The translations under genes were made by a program, and so were the position numbers. A stretch of DNA of 64,000 bases from Chitinophaga polysaccharea. GTDB lineage: Bacteria; Bacteroidota; Bacteroidia; Chitinophagales; Chitinophagaceae. The stretch lies in assembly GCF_902150045.1 (NCBI RefSeq), contig NZ_CABFVU010000003.1, forward strand, positions 682,001 through 746,000, given 5' to 3'. The notes beneath the pieces are model-generated. The model did not search any database. It was not told where the DNA came from and was given only the letters and a program-made list of their open reading frames with translations. Positions within the stretch are counted from its first letter, which is position 1, and every line of letters starts with the position of its first letter. Shown piece after piece: positions 1-7,823 of this stretch.

Positions 1-1
1 G

Positions 2-469
2 CTGAACCAGAAACATTACCTGGAAATGAAGAATGAGCACCAGGTGGATGATGCTTTCATGAAAGGCTCTATTTTCACCAACCGCAAACGTATTGATCTG
101 CGGGATATGCGCAAGGGCGTGCTTACCCAATACTACAAGGAAGTGGTTTCGCCCCTGATGCGCAGCTACTTTACGGACCTCGACTTTGAAACCTGCGAAA
201 AGATATACCTGATGGGCGGCGGCGCTCATTACCGTGAACTGACAGATGCCTTTGTAGAAGAATTCCGTGATTTTATCCCGGTGGAAGTTGCTCCCGAACC
301 TGAAAAACTCATGAGTATCGGTTATCTTTATAATTCATTGAGAATTTCAGATAATAAACCTCAAAGAAGCGTAGGGCTTGACCTGGGTAACTCCAGTTCT
401 ATTGTGTCTACTTTTGAAGACCAGGCACAACACAGTCCCAATGCTACACCTAATCCCGTCACCCTATAA
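2..469 (+). CDS. ParM/StbA-like actin-family ATPase, C-terminal part (5' end outside window)
   Basis: The reading frame is open from the left edge (L-N-Q-K-H-Y-L-E before the first internal Met at 26), so this is the 3' end of a longer gene. The segment IYLMGGGAHY followed by a run ending SIGYLYNSLR matches the C-terminal subdomain of ParM-type bacterial actins, where the GGGA loop helps bind the adenine nucleotide. Such proteins form filaments that move plasmids or organise the cell. The last 35 residues hold VGLDLGNSSSIVS, which resembles the phosphate-1 loop normally found at the N-terminus of actins. The gene ends 9 bp before a bactofilin start, so the two are probably co-transcribed. The actin-family call is good; the role (plasmid-like segregation or chromosomal cytoskeleton) is open. 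Confidence 0.7.
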   Translation: MNQKHYLEMKNEHQVDDAFMKGSIFTNRKRIDLRDMRKGVLTQYYKEVVSPLMRSYFTDLDFETCEKIYLMGGGAHYRELTDAFVEEFRDFIPVEVAPEPEKLMSIGYLYNSLRISDNKPQRSVGLDLGNSSSIVSTFEDQAQHSPNATPNPVTL

Positions 470-478
470 TTTGTACTT

Positions 479-958
479 GTGATCAATGTCAGACATATTT
501 TCCGAAATATAATTGTTCCCGGAGCTTTCCGTATTCCTGAAACAGTTTCCGTGAACGGTAGTATAGATGCCTCTGTGTCCGGTCGGATCGACGGAAATGT
601 AAGGGGCGATGTAAAGACCAGCGGCAAGCTGGTAGTTAGTGAAACAGCAAGCATCCGCGGGCATATATATGCTGCCGACCTGGTAGTACACGGGAAAGTG
701 TATGGCGATGTATATATCACCAACAAAGCCCATATCAGCAATAAGGCGATGGTAAAAGGCGATGTAAACGCAATGGTGCTGGAAATTGAGGAAGGCGCGG
801 TTGTGGAAGGCGCTATCCGGAAAAACGTGCAGCCGGTTGTAAAAGCGGAACTGAGTCATACGCCGGTGGCGGATGAGATCAGGGTGTCTGCTGCAGTAGA
901 GGCTGAAGCGGCAAAGAATAATGTGGAAGAAGAAGAAAAGAACACCACCTGGTTCTGA
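479..958 (+). CDS. Bactofilin (polymer-forming cytoskeletal protein)
   Basis: This 159-residue protein has a core of short repeats of the type V-x-G-x-I/V-x-G-x-V spanning roughly residues 20-115, the right-handed beta-helix of bactofilins. The flanks are variable and the C-terminal tail is acidic (EEEEKNTTWF). Bactofilins polymerise without nucleotide and scaffold cell-shape or envelope enzymes at the membrane. The start is GTG at 479, since the nearby upstream TTG at 471 runs into a stop after two codons. It directly follows the actin-like gene and is closed by a strong terminator, so the two cytoskeletal genes form the end of one operon. Confidence 0.85.
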   Translation: MINVRHIFRNIIVPGAFRIPETVSVNGSIDASVSGRIDGNVRGDVKTSGKLVVSETASIRGHIYAADLVVHGKVYGDVYITNKAHISNKAMVKGDVNAMVLEIEEGAVVEGAIRKNVQPVVKAELSHTPVADEIRVSAAVEAEAAKNNVEEEEKNTTWF

Positions 959-981
959 TAACAACAGGATAACTTATTCAG

Positions 982-1014
982 GCGGCTGTTTCCATGGGAA
1001 CAGCCGCTTTTTTT
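982..1014 (+). terminator. Rho-independent terminator after the bactofilin gene
   Basis: A 9-bp GC-rich perfect stem (GCGGCTGTT at 982-990 with AACAGCCGC at 999-1007) is followed by seven T residues. It lies 24 bp past the bactofilin stop and just before the convergent gene's stop codon. Confidence 0.9.
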
Positions 1015-1015
1015 A

Positions 1016-1243
1016 TTACCTCTTTTTCAATGGATCGAGCAATTGGGCAAGACCATTCATTTTTATTACCAGCATCGTTTCCAGCAGCATTCCCAGCTTC
1101 CCTTTCGGGAATCCTTTGCGCTGGAACCATTCCAGGTAGCTTACCGGCAGGTCGCAAAGCACTACGTCTTTATACTTTCCAAAAGGCATTTTCATCACCA
1201 CCAGTTGTTGTAATAATTCCGGATCGGGCTGTGACATCTCCAT
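1016..1243 (-). CDS. DUF3820 family protein
   Basis: The protein has 75 residues and contains MPFGKYKDVVLCDLP, then YLEWFQRKGFPKGKLG and a final LLDPLK. This spacing matches the DUF3820 family, small soluble proteins of about 70-80 residues whose biochemical function is not established (some are labelled quorum-sensing-regulated virulence factor by similarity). The whole family length is present. The gene is monocistronic, convergent with the bactofilin gene, and has a TAGATTTG -7-like box 26 bp upstream. Confidence 0.8.
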   Translation of the reverse strand: MEMSQPDPELLQQLVVMKMPFGKYKDVVLCDLPVSYLEWFQRKGFPKGKLGMLLETMLVIKMNGLAQLLDPLKKR

Positions 1244-1268
1244 AAAACCTGGTTTATAATTTAATCAG

Positions 1269-1276
1269 CAAATCTA
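1269..1276 (-). promoter_or_regulatory. Putative -7 promoter box for the DUF3820 gene
   Basis: Read on the minus strand this is TAGATTTG, a full match to the Bacteroidota -7 consensus TAnnTTTG. It implies a short leader of about 20 nt before the start at 1243. No clear -33 TTG is seen. Confidence 0.45.
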
Positions 1277-1335
1277 AATTATAAATTCATTTTTCCACAC
1301 TTCTTTGTAATTTGTAATATTCCAAATCCTGATGC

Positions 1336-1773
1336 ATGAAAATTTCCCTTATACTCTTACTGGCGCTTCCTTTTACAGGATGCGTGCAACCTGGTAGTAA
1401 AATCAGCCTGGCAAATTCCAATACCCTTGTTGTGAAAGACCTCTTTGATGCTTTTAATCAGCATAACTGGAAAAAGCTGGCCGCATGCTATAAAGATACG
1501 GCCATGTTCCTGGATCCCTCCTTTGGGCCTGAGCCGGTATTACGTACGCGGGAACAGACAGCCAAAAAATACCAGGAGCTGCAACAGCAATTCCCCGATA
1601 TCCAGGATGAAGTGGTGAGCGTTTACGCGGATAGAAATCATGTTACCGTGGAGTTCATATCCTCTGCCACCGGGCCCGACGGCAAAAAATGGCGTCTGCC
1701 CATCTGCACGGTGTTCACCATTGAAGAGGGTAAAATTGAGCGGGATAATACCTACTATGATAACAGCCACTGA
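1336..1773 (+). CDS. SnoaL-like / NTF2-fold lipoprotein
   Basis: The protein has 145 residues. The N-terminus is a short signal (MKISLILLLALPFTGC) with a likely lipidated Cys16, so it should be anchored to a membrane facing the periplasm. The rest has the SnoaL/nuclear-transport-factor-2 pattern: LFDAFNQHNWKKLAACYKDTAMFLDP, a middle helical part with YQELQQQFPDI, and a sheet ending in CTVFTIEEGKIERDNTYYD. The family forms cone-shaped barrels used for small-ligand binding or isomerisation; no specific activity can be read here. The stop codon abuts that of the next, convergent gene with no spacer. Confidence 0.7.
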   Translation: MKISLILLLALPFTGCVQPGSKISLANSNTLVVKDLFDAFNQHNWKKLAACYKDTAMFLDPSFGPEPVLRTREQTAKKYQELQQQFPDIQDEVVSVYADRNHVTVEFISSATGPDGKKWRLPICTVFTIEEGKIERDNTYYDNSH

Positions 1774-2418
1774 TCATCTTTTCAATAATCCTCCGTTTTG
1801 CAGCGCGTCAGATACCTGCGTGGCAAAGGCTTTGGCAAATGATTCCAGGCTGTTGGGATTGTAGGTCTCCGACTGACCGGACCATACCAGTTTCCCATCC
1901 TGCTTCAGGTCGTACAGGTTGCTTTCCAGGAAATACCTTTTGTCGGTGGTGTAATACCCCGGCGAATACACCGATCCGTACATATACCCATAATATCCCC
2001 AGAAGCGGCCATACCAGCCATATACCGGGTATGGGGCGTAAGATACGGTGCCTGGCACATACCTGGTCTGGGATTCTTTATTTACCAGGGAAGTAGTTAA
2101 CACCGCTGTATAACCTGCGTCCAGGATCTTTTGTGTAGCGGCGCTTTTATCCTGGTCGCTGACGGGATTAAATTTAGGAGGAAACAGGTCGAGCCCTTTC
2201 CCAGCCGTAACGCCACGCTTCTGCAACGCTGCGGCCATCTGGGTTTCTACCACCTGCTGTGCCCCTGTATTTGAGGTAAGAGAGGCAACAAGTATGTTGT
2301 GATAGCCTTCTGCAGGAGCGTCGGGCGCTTTCCAGGTCCCGGTCATATGAACGGTGGTACCGCATGCACCTGCTAATATCAACATGCCCACCAACATGGA
2401 TCTGATGATTGCTTTCAT
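1774..2418 (-). CDS. DUF4136-like lipoprotein
   Basis: This 214-residue protein starts with a signal peptide ending LILAGAC, a good lipobox with Cys19. The mature part begins with a TGTWK segment and a 'NILVASLTSN...' strand, resembling DUF4136-type periplasmic lipoproteins of unknown function. A Tyr/Gly-rich stretch near the middle (APYPVYGWYGRFWGYYGYMYG) looks low-complexity. The C-terminal part (NLYDLKQDGKLVWSGQSETY...) is typical of the family. Its TGA stop lies back to back with the TGA of the preceding gene. Confidence 0.6.
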   Translation of the reverse strand: MKAIIRSMLVGMLILAGACGTTVHMTGTWKAPDAPAEGYHNILVASLTSNTGAQQVVETQMAAALQKRGVTAGKGLDLFPPKFNPVSDQDKSAATQKILDAGYTAVLTTSLVNKESQTRYVPGTVSYAPYPVYGWYGRFWGYYGYMYGSVYSPGYYTTDKRYFLESNLYDLKQDGKLVWSGQSETYNPNSLESFAKAFATQVSDALQNGGLLKR

Positions 2419-2493
2419 AAAAAGTTATTTTAATGCGCCTACCGGCAGCAATAAAACAACAAGACATACAGTAATGTTTAGCTGTAACAGCCG

Positions 2494-3366
2494 TTAGCGG
2501 GCGATACGTTCCGCGCAGGCCACCCTGTAAAATTCATACCCTTTTTCAGACCGGCCGGGTAAGTAGTGTTTCCGGTATTCGCTGGCGCCAAGGTCTTCCA
2601 GCAGCTGAAAGCCATACCGGCGAAGGTATGCCGGCAATGCAGAGGGATCAAAGCCGAACGTCCACCGTTCTTCCAGGTCCGCCACATCCCGGAGCAGTTT
2701 CTCACCGCCATAAAATGCGGAAGGATTATCCAACACTGCCTGGTGCACATAGGTAAAAATGACCCGGGAACCGGGCTCAAAGCGTTGCAGGAACGCAAAG
2801 GTGCTGTCGATGGCCTCTTTGTTAAGGTAGTTGGTAACGCCCTCCCAGATAATGGCGGTAGGCACTGTAAAATCAAAGTTGTTCAGCGCGCTCAGCTGGT
2901 CAAGGCTTTGACGGTTAAAATCTATCTGGTAATAATATACTTTGGCAGGCAATTTATGTGAGCGCAGTTTAGACAGTTTGTAAGCAGCCGTATTAGGATG
3001 ATCTATTTCCACCACTTTCAACTGCCGGAGAAACGGGAGCCGCAGGCCGCGTGTATCAAAACCGGCGCCGAGAATATACACCTGTTGGGCTCCCTGGTCA
3101 ACCGCCTGCAATAAAAGGTCGTCGATATATTTTGTGCGTGCAATGCCGGACGACAATGCGCCCGGGATCTTTTTCCGGATGATCCATTCTGCGAATGGCC
3201 GCCATCCGGGTATCCGGCAAAGCCATACGCCCAGTTTCAGCCTGTTGTCAAGGAACCATGATGCAAATTTATCGGTGAACAAACGGCGGTCCCTGGGGCG
3301 GGTTGTTTCCAGCGCACGGAATAAGGCCATATATTGGGCGGTTCTACTCGTGACGTCCTCTTTCAT
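2494..3366 (-). CDS. Class I SAM-dependent methyltransferase, leucine carboxyl methyltransferase-like
   Basis: The 290-residue protein belongs to the bacterial branch of the LCMT/PPM1 methyltransferases. SRTAQYMALFRALE leads in, followed by ARTKYIDD and the glycine-rich SAM-binding motif VYILGAGFDTRGLRLP. An acidic strand end VVEIDHP comes next, then IWEGVTNYL, the usual motif IV region of this family. Length fits. The methyl acceptor is unknown; in actinobacteria many paralogues act on natural products. It is flanked by unrelated genes, so context gives no substrate. Confidence 0.8.
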   Translation of the reverse strand: MKEDVTSRTAQYMALFRALETTRPRDRRLFTDKFASWFLDNRLKLGVWLCRIPGWRPFAEWIIRKKIPGALSSGIARTKYIDDLLLQAVDQGAQQVYILGAGFDTRGLRLPFLRQLKVVEIDHPNTAAYKLSKLRSHKLPAKVYYYQIDFNRQSLDQLSALNNFDFTVPTAIIWEGVTNYLNKEAIDSTFAFLQRFEPGSRVIFTYVHQAVLDNPSAFYGGEKLLRDVADLEERWTFGFDPSALPAYLRRYGFQLLEDLGASEYRKHYLPGRSEKGYEFYRVACAERIAR

Positions 3367-3532
3367 GGATGTTATTTTATAAACTGCCCCTTTAATTTAA
3401 TAAAAAAATGTCAATCATTGCTGCCCACTCCCCTGCCATCATGATATTGGAGGAGATGCAGAAGGGATAATTTTTGCGATTGTTTCAAAAAAATACCTAT
3501 TTTTAAAAAATATTCTAAATCGCATCACCAAA

Positions 3533-4006
3533 ATGAGTCAGCCATTAAATATTGACAAATTAGATTTACAGATCATTTCAGAGATGTCCACCGATGCCAG
3601 CATATCTTATGCAGAGCTGGGTAAGAAACTTTTTGTATCCGGCGGTACTATCCATGTGCGCATTAAAAAGCTGCATGAAATGGGCGTGATCAAAGGCACG
3701 CGCTTACAGGTAAACCTGCGGGCCATTGGTTATGATGTACTTGCTTTTATTGGTATTTACCTGGAGAAAAGTTCCCTGTATGAAAACGTAGCCAAGCAGT
3801 TATTGAAAATCCCGCAGATCGTACGATTGAACTATACTACCGGTTCTTACAGCATGTTTGCGGAGATCATCTGTAAAGACAGCGGCGAACTGCGTAAAAT
3901 ACTCCAGGATGACCTGCAGCATATTAAAGGCATAGAAAGGACCGAAACAATTATTTCACTGGAAGAAAGTTTTTCCAGGCCTATTAATGTGAGTGAAGTA
4001 GTGTAA
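3533..4006 (+). CDS. Lrp/AsnC family transcriptional regulator
   Basis: This 157-residue regulator has an N-terminal winged helix-turn-helix (LDLQIISEMSTDASISYAELGKKLFVSGGTIHVRIKKL; residues about 8-45). The C-terminal half is the RAM/AsnC ligand-binding beta-alpha-beta-beta-alpha-beta domain, with the glycine-containing turn TTGSYSMFAEIICKD. Lrp-type proteins form octamers and sense amino acids or other small molecules. It is transcribed alone, away from the methyltransferase gene (166-bp divergent gap), and ends at a perfect terminator. The target regulon cannot be told from the window. Confidence 0.9.
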   Translation: MSQPLNIDKLDLQIISEMSTDASISYAELGKKLFVSGGTIHVRIKKLHEMGVIKGTRLQVNLRAIGYDVLAFIGIYLEKSSLYENVAKQLLKIPQIVRLNYTTGSYSMFAEIICKDSGELRKILQDDLQHIKGIERTETIISLEESFSRPINVSEVV

Positions 4007-4029
4007 GATGTTAACTCCCCGCTTATTGA

Positions 4030-4058
4030 CGCTGCTCAGTTTGAGCAGCGTTTTTTTT
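4030..4058 (+). terminator. Rho-independent terminator after the Lrp-type gene
   Basis: A perfect 9-bp stem (CGCTGCTCA at 4030-4038, TGAGCAGCG at 4042-4050) with a 3-nt loop is followed by eight T residues. It sits 23 bp after the stop. Confidence 0.95.
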
Positions 4059-4063
4059 GAGCG

Positions 4064-5248
4064 TCATGAAAGACTTTCCAGTTTGCGTGTATCGCGGGTA
4101 CCTGCATACAGTTCAAATTCCAGCAGGCGGCAATCGATGGTACTGTTGTAGAACTCAATCCTGCGTTTGGCTTTGAGCCCTATCTTCTTTGCCAGTTCGA
4201 GGTTCCCAGTGAATACATACCCGTAATAACCGCGGCATTGCTGCTTCATAAAATCGCCGATACGGCCATAGGTTTCTTCCAGCGCTTCGATTTCGCCGAG
4301 CCTCAATCCGTATTCGGGGTTCATATACACCACACCGGCTTCACCTTCGGGCACTTCTGTAGCCGCGAAATCACATACGCGAAATTCAATCATGTCTGCC
4401 ACACCGGCAGCCTTTGCATTTTTACGCGCATTTACGATGGCGGCTTCACTGAGGTCGGTAGCAATGATGCGCAGGCCTGGTACTTCCACGATCTGTTTTT
4501 CAAGCAGCCCTCTTTCTTCCTGGTATACCTTTTCATTGAAGCCCTGGAGGTGCATAAAGGCGTAGTTTTCGCGGAAAAGACCGGGACGGCTGTTGGTGGC
4601 TATCAGTGCCGCTTCAATGGCAACGGTGCCTGAACCGCACATGGGATTAACGAAAGGCGCTTTCCTGTCCCAGCGGGTAGCCAGGATAGTAGATGCAGCC
4701 AGGGCTTCCAGCATAGGCGCACGGCCCGGTATTTTGCGGTAGCCATGTCTTGCGAGGGAATCACCGGTAGTATCTATAAATATTTCTGCATGCTCATTTT
4801 TCCAGAAGAGGTGGATCACTGCACCGGTAAGTTCAGCTCCTGTGGAAGGGCGCTTTCCTGTTTTATCGCGCATGCGGTCTACCACTGCATCCTTTACCCG
4901 CAGGTTGGCAAACATACTGTTGTTGATGGTTTCATTCTGCACATTGCTGGTGATGGAGAAGTAACCATTCTCCGGCAGGATGGTTTCCCAGGGATAGGAT
5001 TTCAGCTGATCGTATATTTCATCGCCATCAATGGCTTCAAATTGTTTCAGGCTGTATAATACCTGGCTGCCGCAACGCAGGTTCAGGTTAAGACGGATAC
5101 ACTCATTCAGAGAGGCGTTCAACCGCACACCGGTAACGAATGTTTCTTCTACAGTAAATCCAAGCTCCTTTACTTCCTGTTCCAGGTAAGGCGTGAGACG
5201 TTTGTTACAAGTGATGGTAACCGTTCCCTTTGTTGTGTATAATGACAT
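4064..5248 (-). CDS. THUMP-domain class I SAM-dependent RNA methyltransferase (RlmL/RlmK-N-like)
   Basis: The protein has 394 residues. The N-terminal part (about 1-160) fits a ferredoxin-like plus THUMP RNA-binding module, and the C-terminal part is a Rossmann methyltransferase. The SAM site is PMCGSGTVAIEAALIA, and catalytic motif IV is NPEYGLRL. Gamma-proteobacterial RlmL has NPPYG here; the N, Y and G are kept. The family methylates the exocyclic amine of a 23S rRNA guanine (m2G). A perfect -7 box lies only 8 bp upstream, which suggests a leaderless mRNA. The exact rRNA site is inferred from family only. Confidence 0.85.
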   Translation of the reverse strand: MSLYTTKGTVTITCNKRLTPYLEQEVKELGFTVEETFVTGVRLNASLNECIRLNLNLRCGSQVLYSLKQFEAIDGDEIYDQLKSYPWETILPENGYFSITSNVQNETINNSMFANLRVKDAVVDRMRDKTGKRPSTGAELTGAVIHLFWKNEHAEIFIDTTGDSLARHGYRKIPGRAPMLEALAASTILATRWDRKAPFVNPMCGSGTVAIEAALIATNSRPGLFRENYAFMHLQGFNEKVYQEERGLLEKQIVEVPGLRIIATDLSEAAIVNARKNAKAAGVADMIEFRVCDFAATEVPEGEAGVVYMNPEYGLRLGEIEALEETYGRIGDFMKQQCRGYYGYVFTGNLELAKKIGLKAKRRIEFYNSTIDCRLLEFELYAGTRDTRKLESLS

Positions 5249-5255
5249 AAGGCCG

Positions 5256-5263
5256 CAAATTTA
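5256..5263 (-). promoter_or_regulatory. Putative -7 box directly upstream of the THUMP methyltransferase
   Basis: The minus strand reads TAAATTTG, a full match to TAnnTTTG. Only seven bases separate it from the ATG at 5248, so transcription would begin at or within a few bases of the start codon. Confidence 0.5.
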
Positions 5264-5326
5264 CCAATCTTTATGATAATCCCCTTGTATTCCTTATTTT
5301 ACCAACTCAATCATCCTGATTCATCT

Positions 5327-6358
5327 ATGCGTTTTTATCTTTCACTGTTACTACCGGCAGTCCTGTATTTCCCGGCCGGGGCACAAACAAAGGCTGCACT
5401 GGTACGTAATGAGCTTATTATGCCGGTGCCGGTTACGCCTTCCAGTCATGCGTCCACTATTACGGCGTTAGGTTCCGGCGACCTGCTCAGCGCATGGTTT
5501 GGCGGAAAGGAAGAAGGGAATAAAGATGTAGAGATCTGGTCGTCGCGCTTTACCGCCGGCAAATGGCAGGCGCCCGTAAAACTGGCGGATGGTATTATTA
5601 ACGATACCCTTCGTTATCCCTGCTGGAACCCGGTATTGTTCCGCACCCGGGCCGGTTTGCTTTGCCTGTTCTATAAAGTGGGCCCCAATCCCCGGGAGTG
5701 GTGGGGCATGGCCCGCTACAGCAGTGATGACGGCAGCAGTTGGTCATCTCCCGAAAAACTACCGGAAGGTATGCTTGGTCCCATAAAAAATAAATGTATA
5801 CAGCTTCCGGACGGACGGCTGCTGCACCCTTCCAGCACAGAAAGTGTGAAGGGAAATCACTGGGTATCGCATATGGAGATCAGCGACAGTACCGGGCACC
5901 AATGGCAAAAGGTGGCCATTGATTGCGACAGCTTCGGCATAATACAACCCACTGTACTTACTCACCGGGATGGCCGCCTCCAGCTGCTGTTCCGCAGCCG
6001 GCAAAAAGTAGTAGCCACCAGCTGGTCAGAAGATATGGGCGCTACATGGACGCGGGTAAGCGCACTGCAACTACCCAATCCCAATTCAGGCATAGATGCG
6101 GTAACATTGCCCAATGGCGCCATGGCATTGGTTTATAATCCAACAAAAGGAGGAAGCAAATGGTCTGATGGCCGTAACGAACTGCGGCTGGCCGTTTCAA
6201 ACGACGGCGTTAATTGGAAGGATGTATATCAACTGGAAAAACGTGCAGGCGGCGAATACAGCTATCCTGCCATAATCGCCACCGCAGATGGTTTGGTGCA
6301 TATCACGTATACCAGCGACCGTAAAAATATCCGCGCGGTAACATTACAGCTTAAATAA
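5327..6358 (+). CDS. Exported sialidase-fold (BNR repeat) glycoside hydrolase-like protein
   Basis: The start at 5327 is preferred over 5273 because it gives a clean signal peptide (MRFYLSLLLPAVLYFPAGAQ). The mature protein of about 320 residues is a six-bladed beta-propeller with Asp boxes at about residues 132-139 (SSDDGSSW), 234-241 (SEDMGATW) and a weaker one at 291-297. Conserved blocks RYPCWNPVLF, GPIKNKCIQLPDGRLLHPSS and NPNSGIDAVTL mark the exported 'sialidase family' common in plant-glycan degraders. True sialidase activity is not assured: the usual FRIP motif is not evident. It stands alone and converges with map, with only 2 bp between stops. Confidence 0.75.
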   Translation: MRFYLSLLLPAVLYFPAGAQTKAALVRNELIMPVPVTPSSHASTITALGSGDLLSAWFGGKEEGNKDVEIWSSRFTAGKWQAPVKLADGIINDTLRYPCWNPVLFRTRAGLLCLFYKVGPNPREWWGMARYSSDDGSSWSSPEKLPEGMLGPIKNKCIQLPDGRLLHPSSTESVKGNHWVSHMEISDSTGHQWQKVAIDCDSFGIIQPTVLTHRDGRLQLLFRSRQKVVATSWSEDMGATWTRVSALQLPNPNSGIDAVTLPNGAMALVYNPTKGGSKWSDGRNELRLAVSNDGVNWKDVYQLEKRAGGEYSYPAIIATADGLVHITYTSDRKNIRAVTLQLK

Positions 6359-6360
6359 GA

Positions 6361-7125
6361 TCAGTTCCAGATTTCGTTGGCAGCGGTCAGGATCACCGGC
6401 TCCCGGTCTGTTACCACAATAGTATGCTCATGCTGCGCAACAAAGCCGCCTTTGTTGCCTACCAGTGTCCAGCCATCATTACTTTGATTGGCAAAAGAAG
6501 AAACGGTGGAAATAAAAGTTTCTATGGCCACTACGGAATTCTTCTTAAAGCGGGTGCGGTTAAAACGTACATAACAGTTAAGGATATCATCCGGCGCTTC
6601 GTGCAGGCTTCTTCCAACGCCATGTCCTGCGAGGTTACGGATAACGGTATAGCCTGATTTCCGGGCTTCCGTTTCGATCAGCTTACCCACATCGGCTACA
6701 CGCGTACCTCCTTTGATATGCCGGATGGCCTTTTGGAGTATTGCCTTTGAAGCATCTACCAGCGCCTGATGCCGGTGAATGTCTTCACCTAGTACAAATG
6801 ACCCCCCATTGTCTGACCAATAACCATTCAGCTCTGCAGATACATCGATGTTTACCAGGTCGCCTTCCCGCAGTATTTTTTGGGCAGAAGGAATACCATG
6901 CGCAATTTCATTGTTCACGCTGATACAGGTCCAGCCGGGAAAGCCATAGGTAAGCTTTGGGGCCGATTTAGCGCCCAGTGCGTTTAATATTTCCCCGCCA
7001 TACTCATCTATTTCCTTTGCTGTCATACCCGGTTTGGCATAGCTTCTCATTTCCCTGAGCGTAACAGCTACTGCCTCACTCACCTTTTTCATGCCGTCGA
7101 GTTCCGCTTCTGTAGTTATAGACAT
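6361..7125 (-). CDS. map: Type I methionine aminopeptidase
   Basis: This cytosolic enzyme removes the initiator methionine from new proteins. From the ATG at 7125 it has 254 residues. The five metal ligands are visible: Asp94 (VNIDV), Asp105 (YWSDNG), His168 (AGHGVG), Glu202 (AIETF) and Glu233 (QHEHT). His76 (NNEIAHG) also matches the family. The frame is open further upstream, but that extension does not resemble the family, and the AAAGAAAAA stretch before 7125 supports the shorter start. An intrinsic terminator lies just upstream, so it does not read through from the kptA cassette. Confidence 0.95.
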   Translation of the reverse strand: MSITTEAELDGMKKVSEAVAVTLREMRSYAKPGMTAKEIDEYGGEILNALGAKSAPKLTYGFPGWTCISVNNEIAHGIPSAQKILREGDLVNIDVSAELNGYWSDNGGSFVLGEDIHRHQALVDASKAILQKAIRHIKGGTRVADVGKLIETEARKSGYTVIRNLAGHGVGRSLHEAPDDILNCYVRFNRTRFKKNSVVAIETFISTVSSFANQSNDGWTLVGNKGGFVAQHEHTIVVTDREPVILTAANEIWN

Positions 7126-7150
7126 CTTTTTTTCTTTAAAAATACTGATA

Positions 7151-7182
7151 AAAAAATAAAGCCTGTTTGTAATACAGGCTTT
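7151..7182 (-). terminator. Rho-independent terminator downstream of the kptA cassette
   Basis: On the minus strand a perfect 9-bp stem (AAAGCCTGT / ACAGGCTTT, 7-nt loop) is followed by ATTTTTTTAT. It lies between kptA and map and would end the PARG-NADAR-KptA transcript. Confidence 0.8.
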
Positions 7183-7291
7183 ATCCGTTTGTTTTAACAA
7201 TTACATGAGGATGCCCCATTTTTTCTTCCGGCTCCGGGGTAATCTTTGCCCGCTGTCCCACCTTCACATTTACCGCTGCACAAGGTAAGAA

Positions 7292-7822
7292 TTATTGAAT
7301 ATACTTCACCGGCACCTGGTCTGTAAGCCATACGCCGTTGTCTGAGAGATAAAATATAATCCTGTCTCTATGCATATCCCCGCTCCGTATGGTGAGGATA
7401 TGCGGTGCTCCTCTCCTGCTGCCTACTTTTTCGGCGGTAAACAGATCAGCGGTAAGATGCACATGCTGCCGGCTCATTTTCTGCAAACCGGTTTGGCGTA
7501 TCTGGCTCATAAACCTTGCCACGGTGCCATGGTAAAGAAATTCCGGCGGGATGGCCGTGGGCAGGTCCAGCGATATATCCAGGGAGTGGCCCTGGTTAGC
7601 GCGGATCATTGTTTTATCTTCATTAAAAGAAAAGCGTTGTTTATCATTTTCCGCTACCGTTTTTTCCAGTTCCTGCATGGTAAAATGATGTCCGTGCGCT
7701 TTGCATTGCTGCAGGAGCGTGCTCACGTTCGCCCAGCCATGGGCATCGAGCGTGAGTTGTATAGTGTCCGGGCTATGCCGGAGAATAAAGCTCAGTAGTT
7801 TACTGATAGATCTGTTGTTCAT
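7292..7822 (-). CDS. kptA: RNA 2'-phosphotransferase (Tpt1/KptA family)
   Basis: The 176-residue protein matches KptA/Tpt1, which uses NAD+ to remove a 2'-phosphate from RNA, releasing nicotinamide and ADP-ribose 1'',2''-cyclic phosphate. Visible family motifs are LSFILRHSP (Arg15-His16), DAHGWANVSTLL, RFSFNEDKTMIRANQGHS, LYHGT (97-100) and HVHLTADLFTAEKVGSRRGAP. The physiological bacterial substrate is unknown, since bacteria lack the tRNA-splicing step it serves in fungi. Related enzymes can also ADP-ribosylate phosphorylated RNA/DNA ends. The gene begins 1 bp after the NADAR stop, so it is translationally coupled to another ADP-ribose enzyme. Confidence 0.93.
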   Translation of the reverse strand: MNNRSISKLLSFILRHSPDTIQLTLDAHGWANVSTLLQQCKAHGHHFTMQELEKTVAENDKQRFSFNEDKTMIRANQGHSLDISLDLPTAIPPEFLYHGTVARFMSQIRQTGLQKMSRQHVHLTADLFTAEKVGSRRGAPHILTIRSGDMHRDRIIFYLSDNGVWLTDQVPVKYIQ

Positions 7823-7823
7823 G

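Noticed and set aside
464..964. Long minus-strand frame opposite the bactofilin
   Set aside because: The plus-strand bactofilin repeats and terminator explain the region; the reverse frame is His/Tyr-rich and unlike any family.
7126..7200. Longer start for methionine aminopeptidase
   Set aside because: The extra 25 residues are not in the family, overlap the upstream terminator hairpin and would place the A-rich ribosome site inside the gene.
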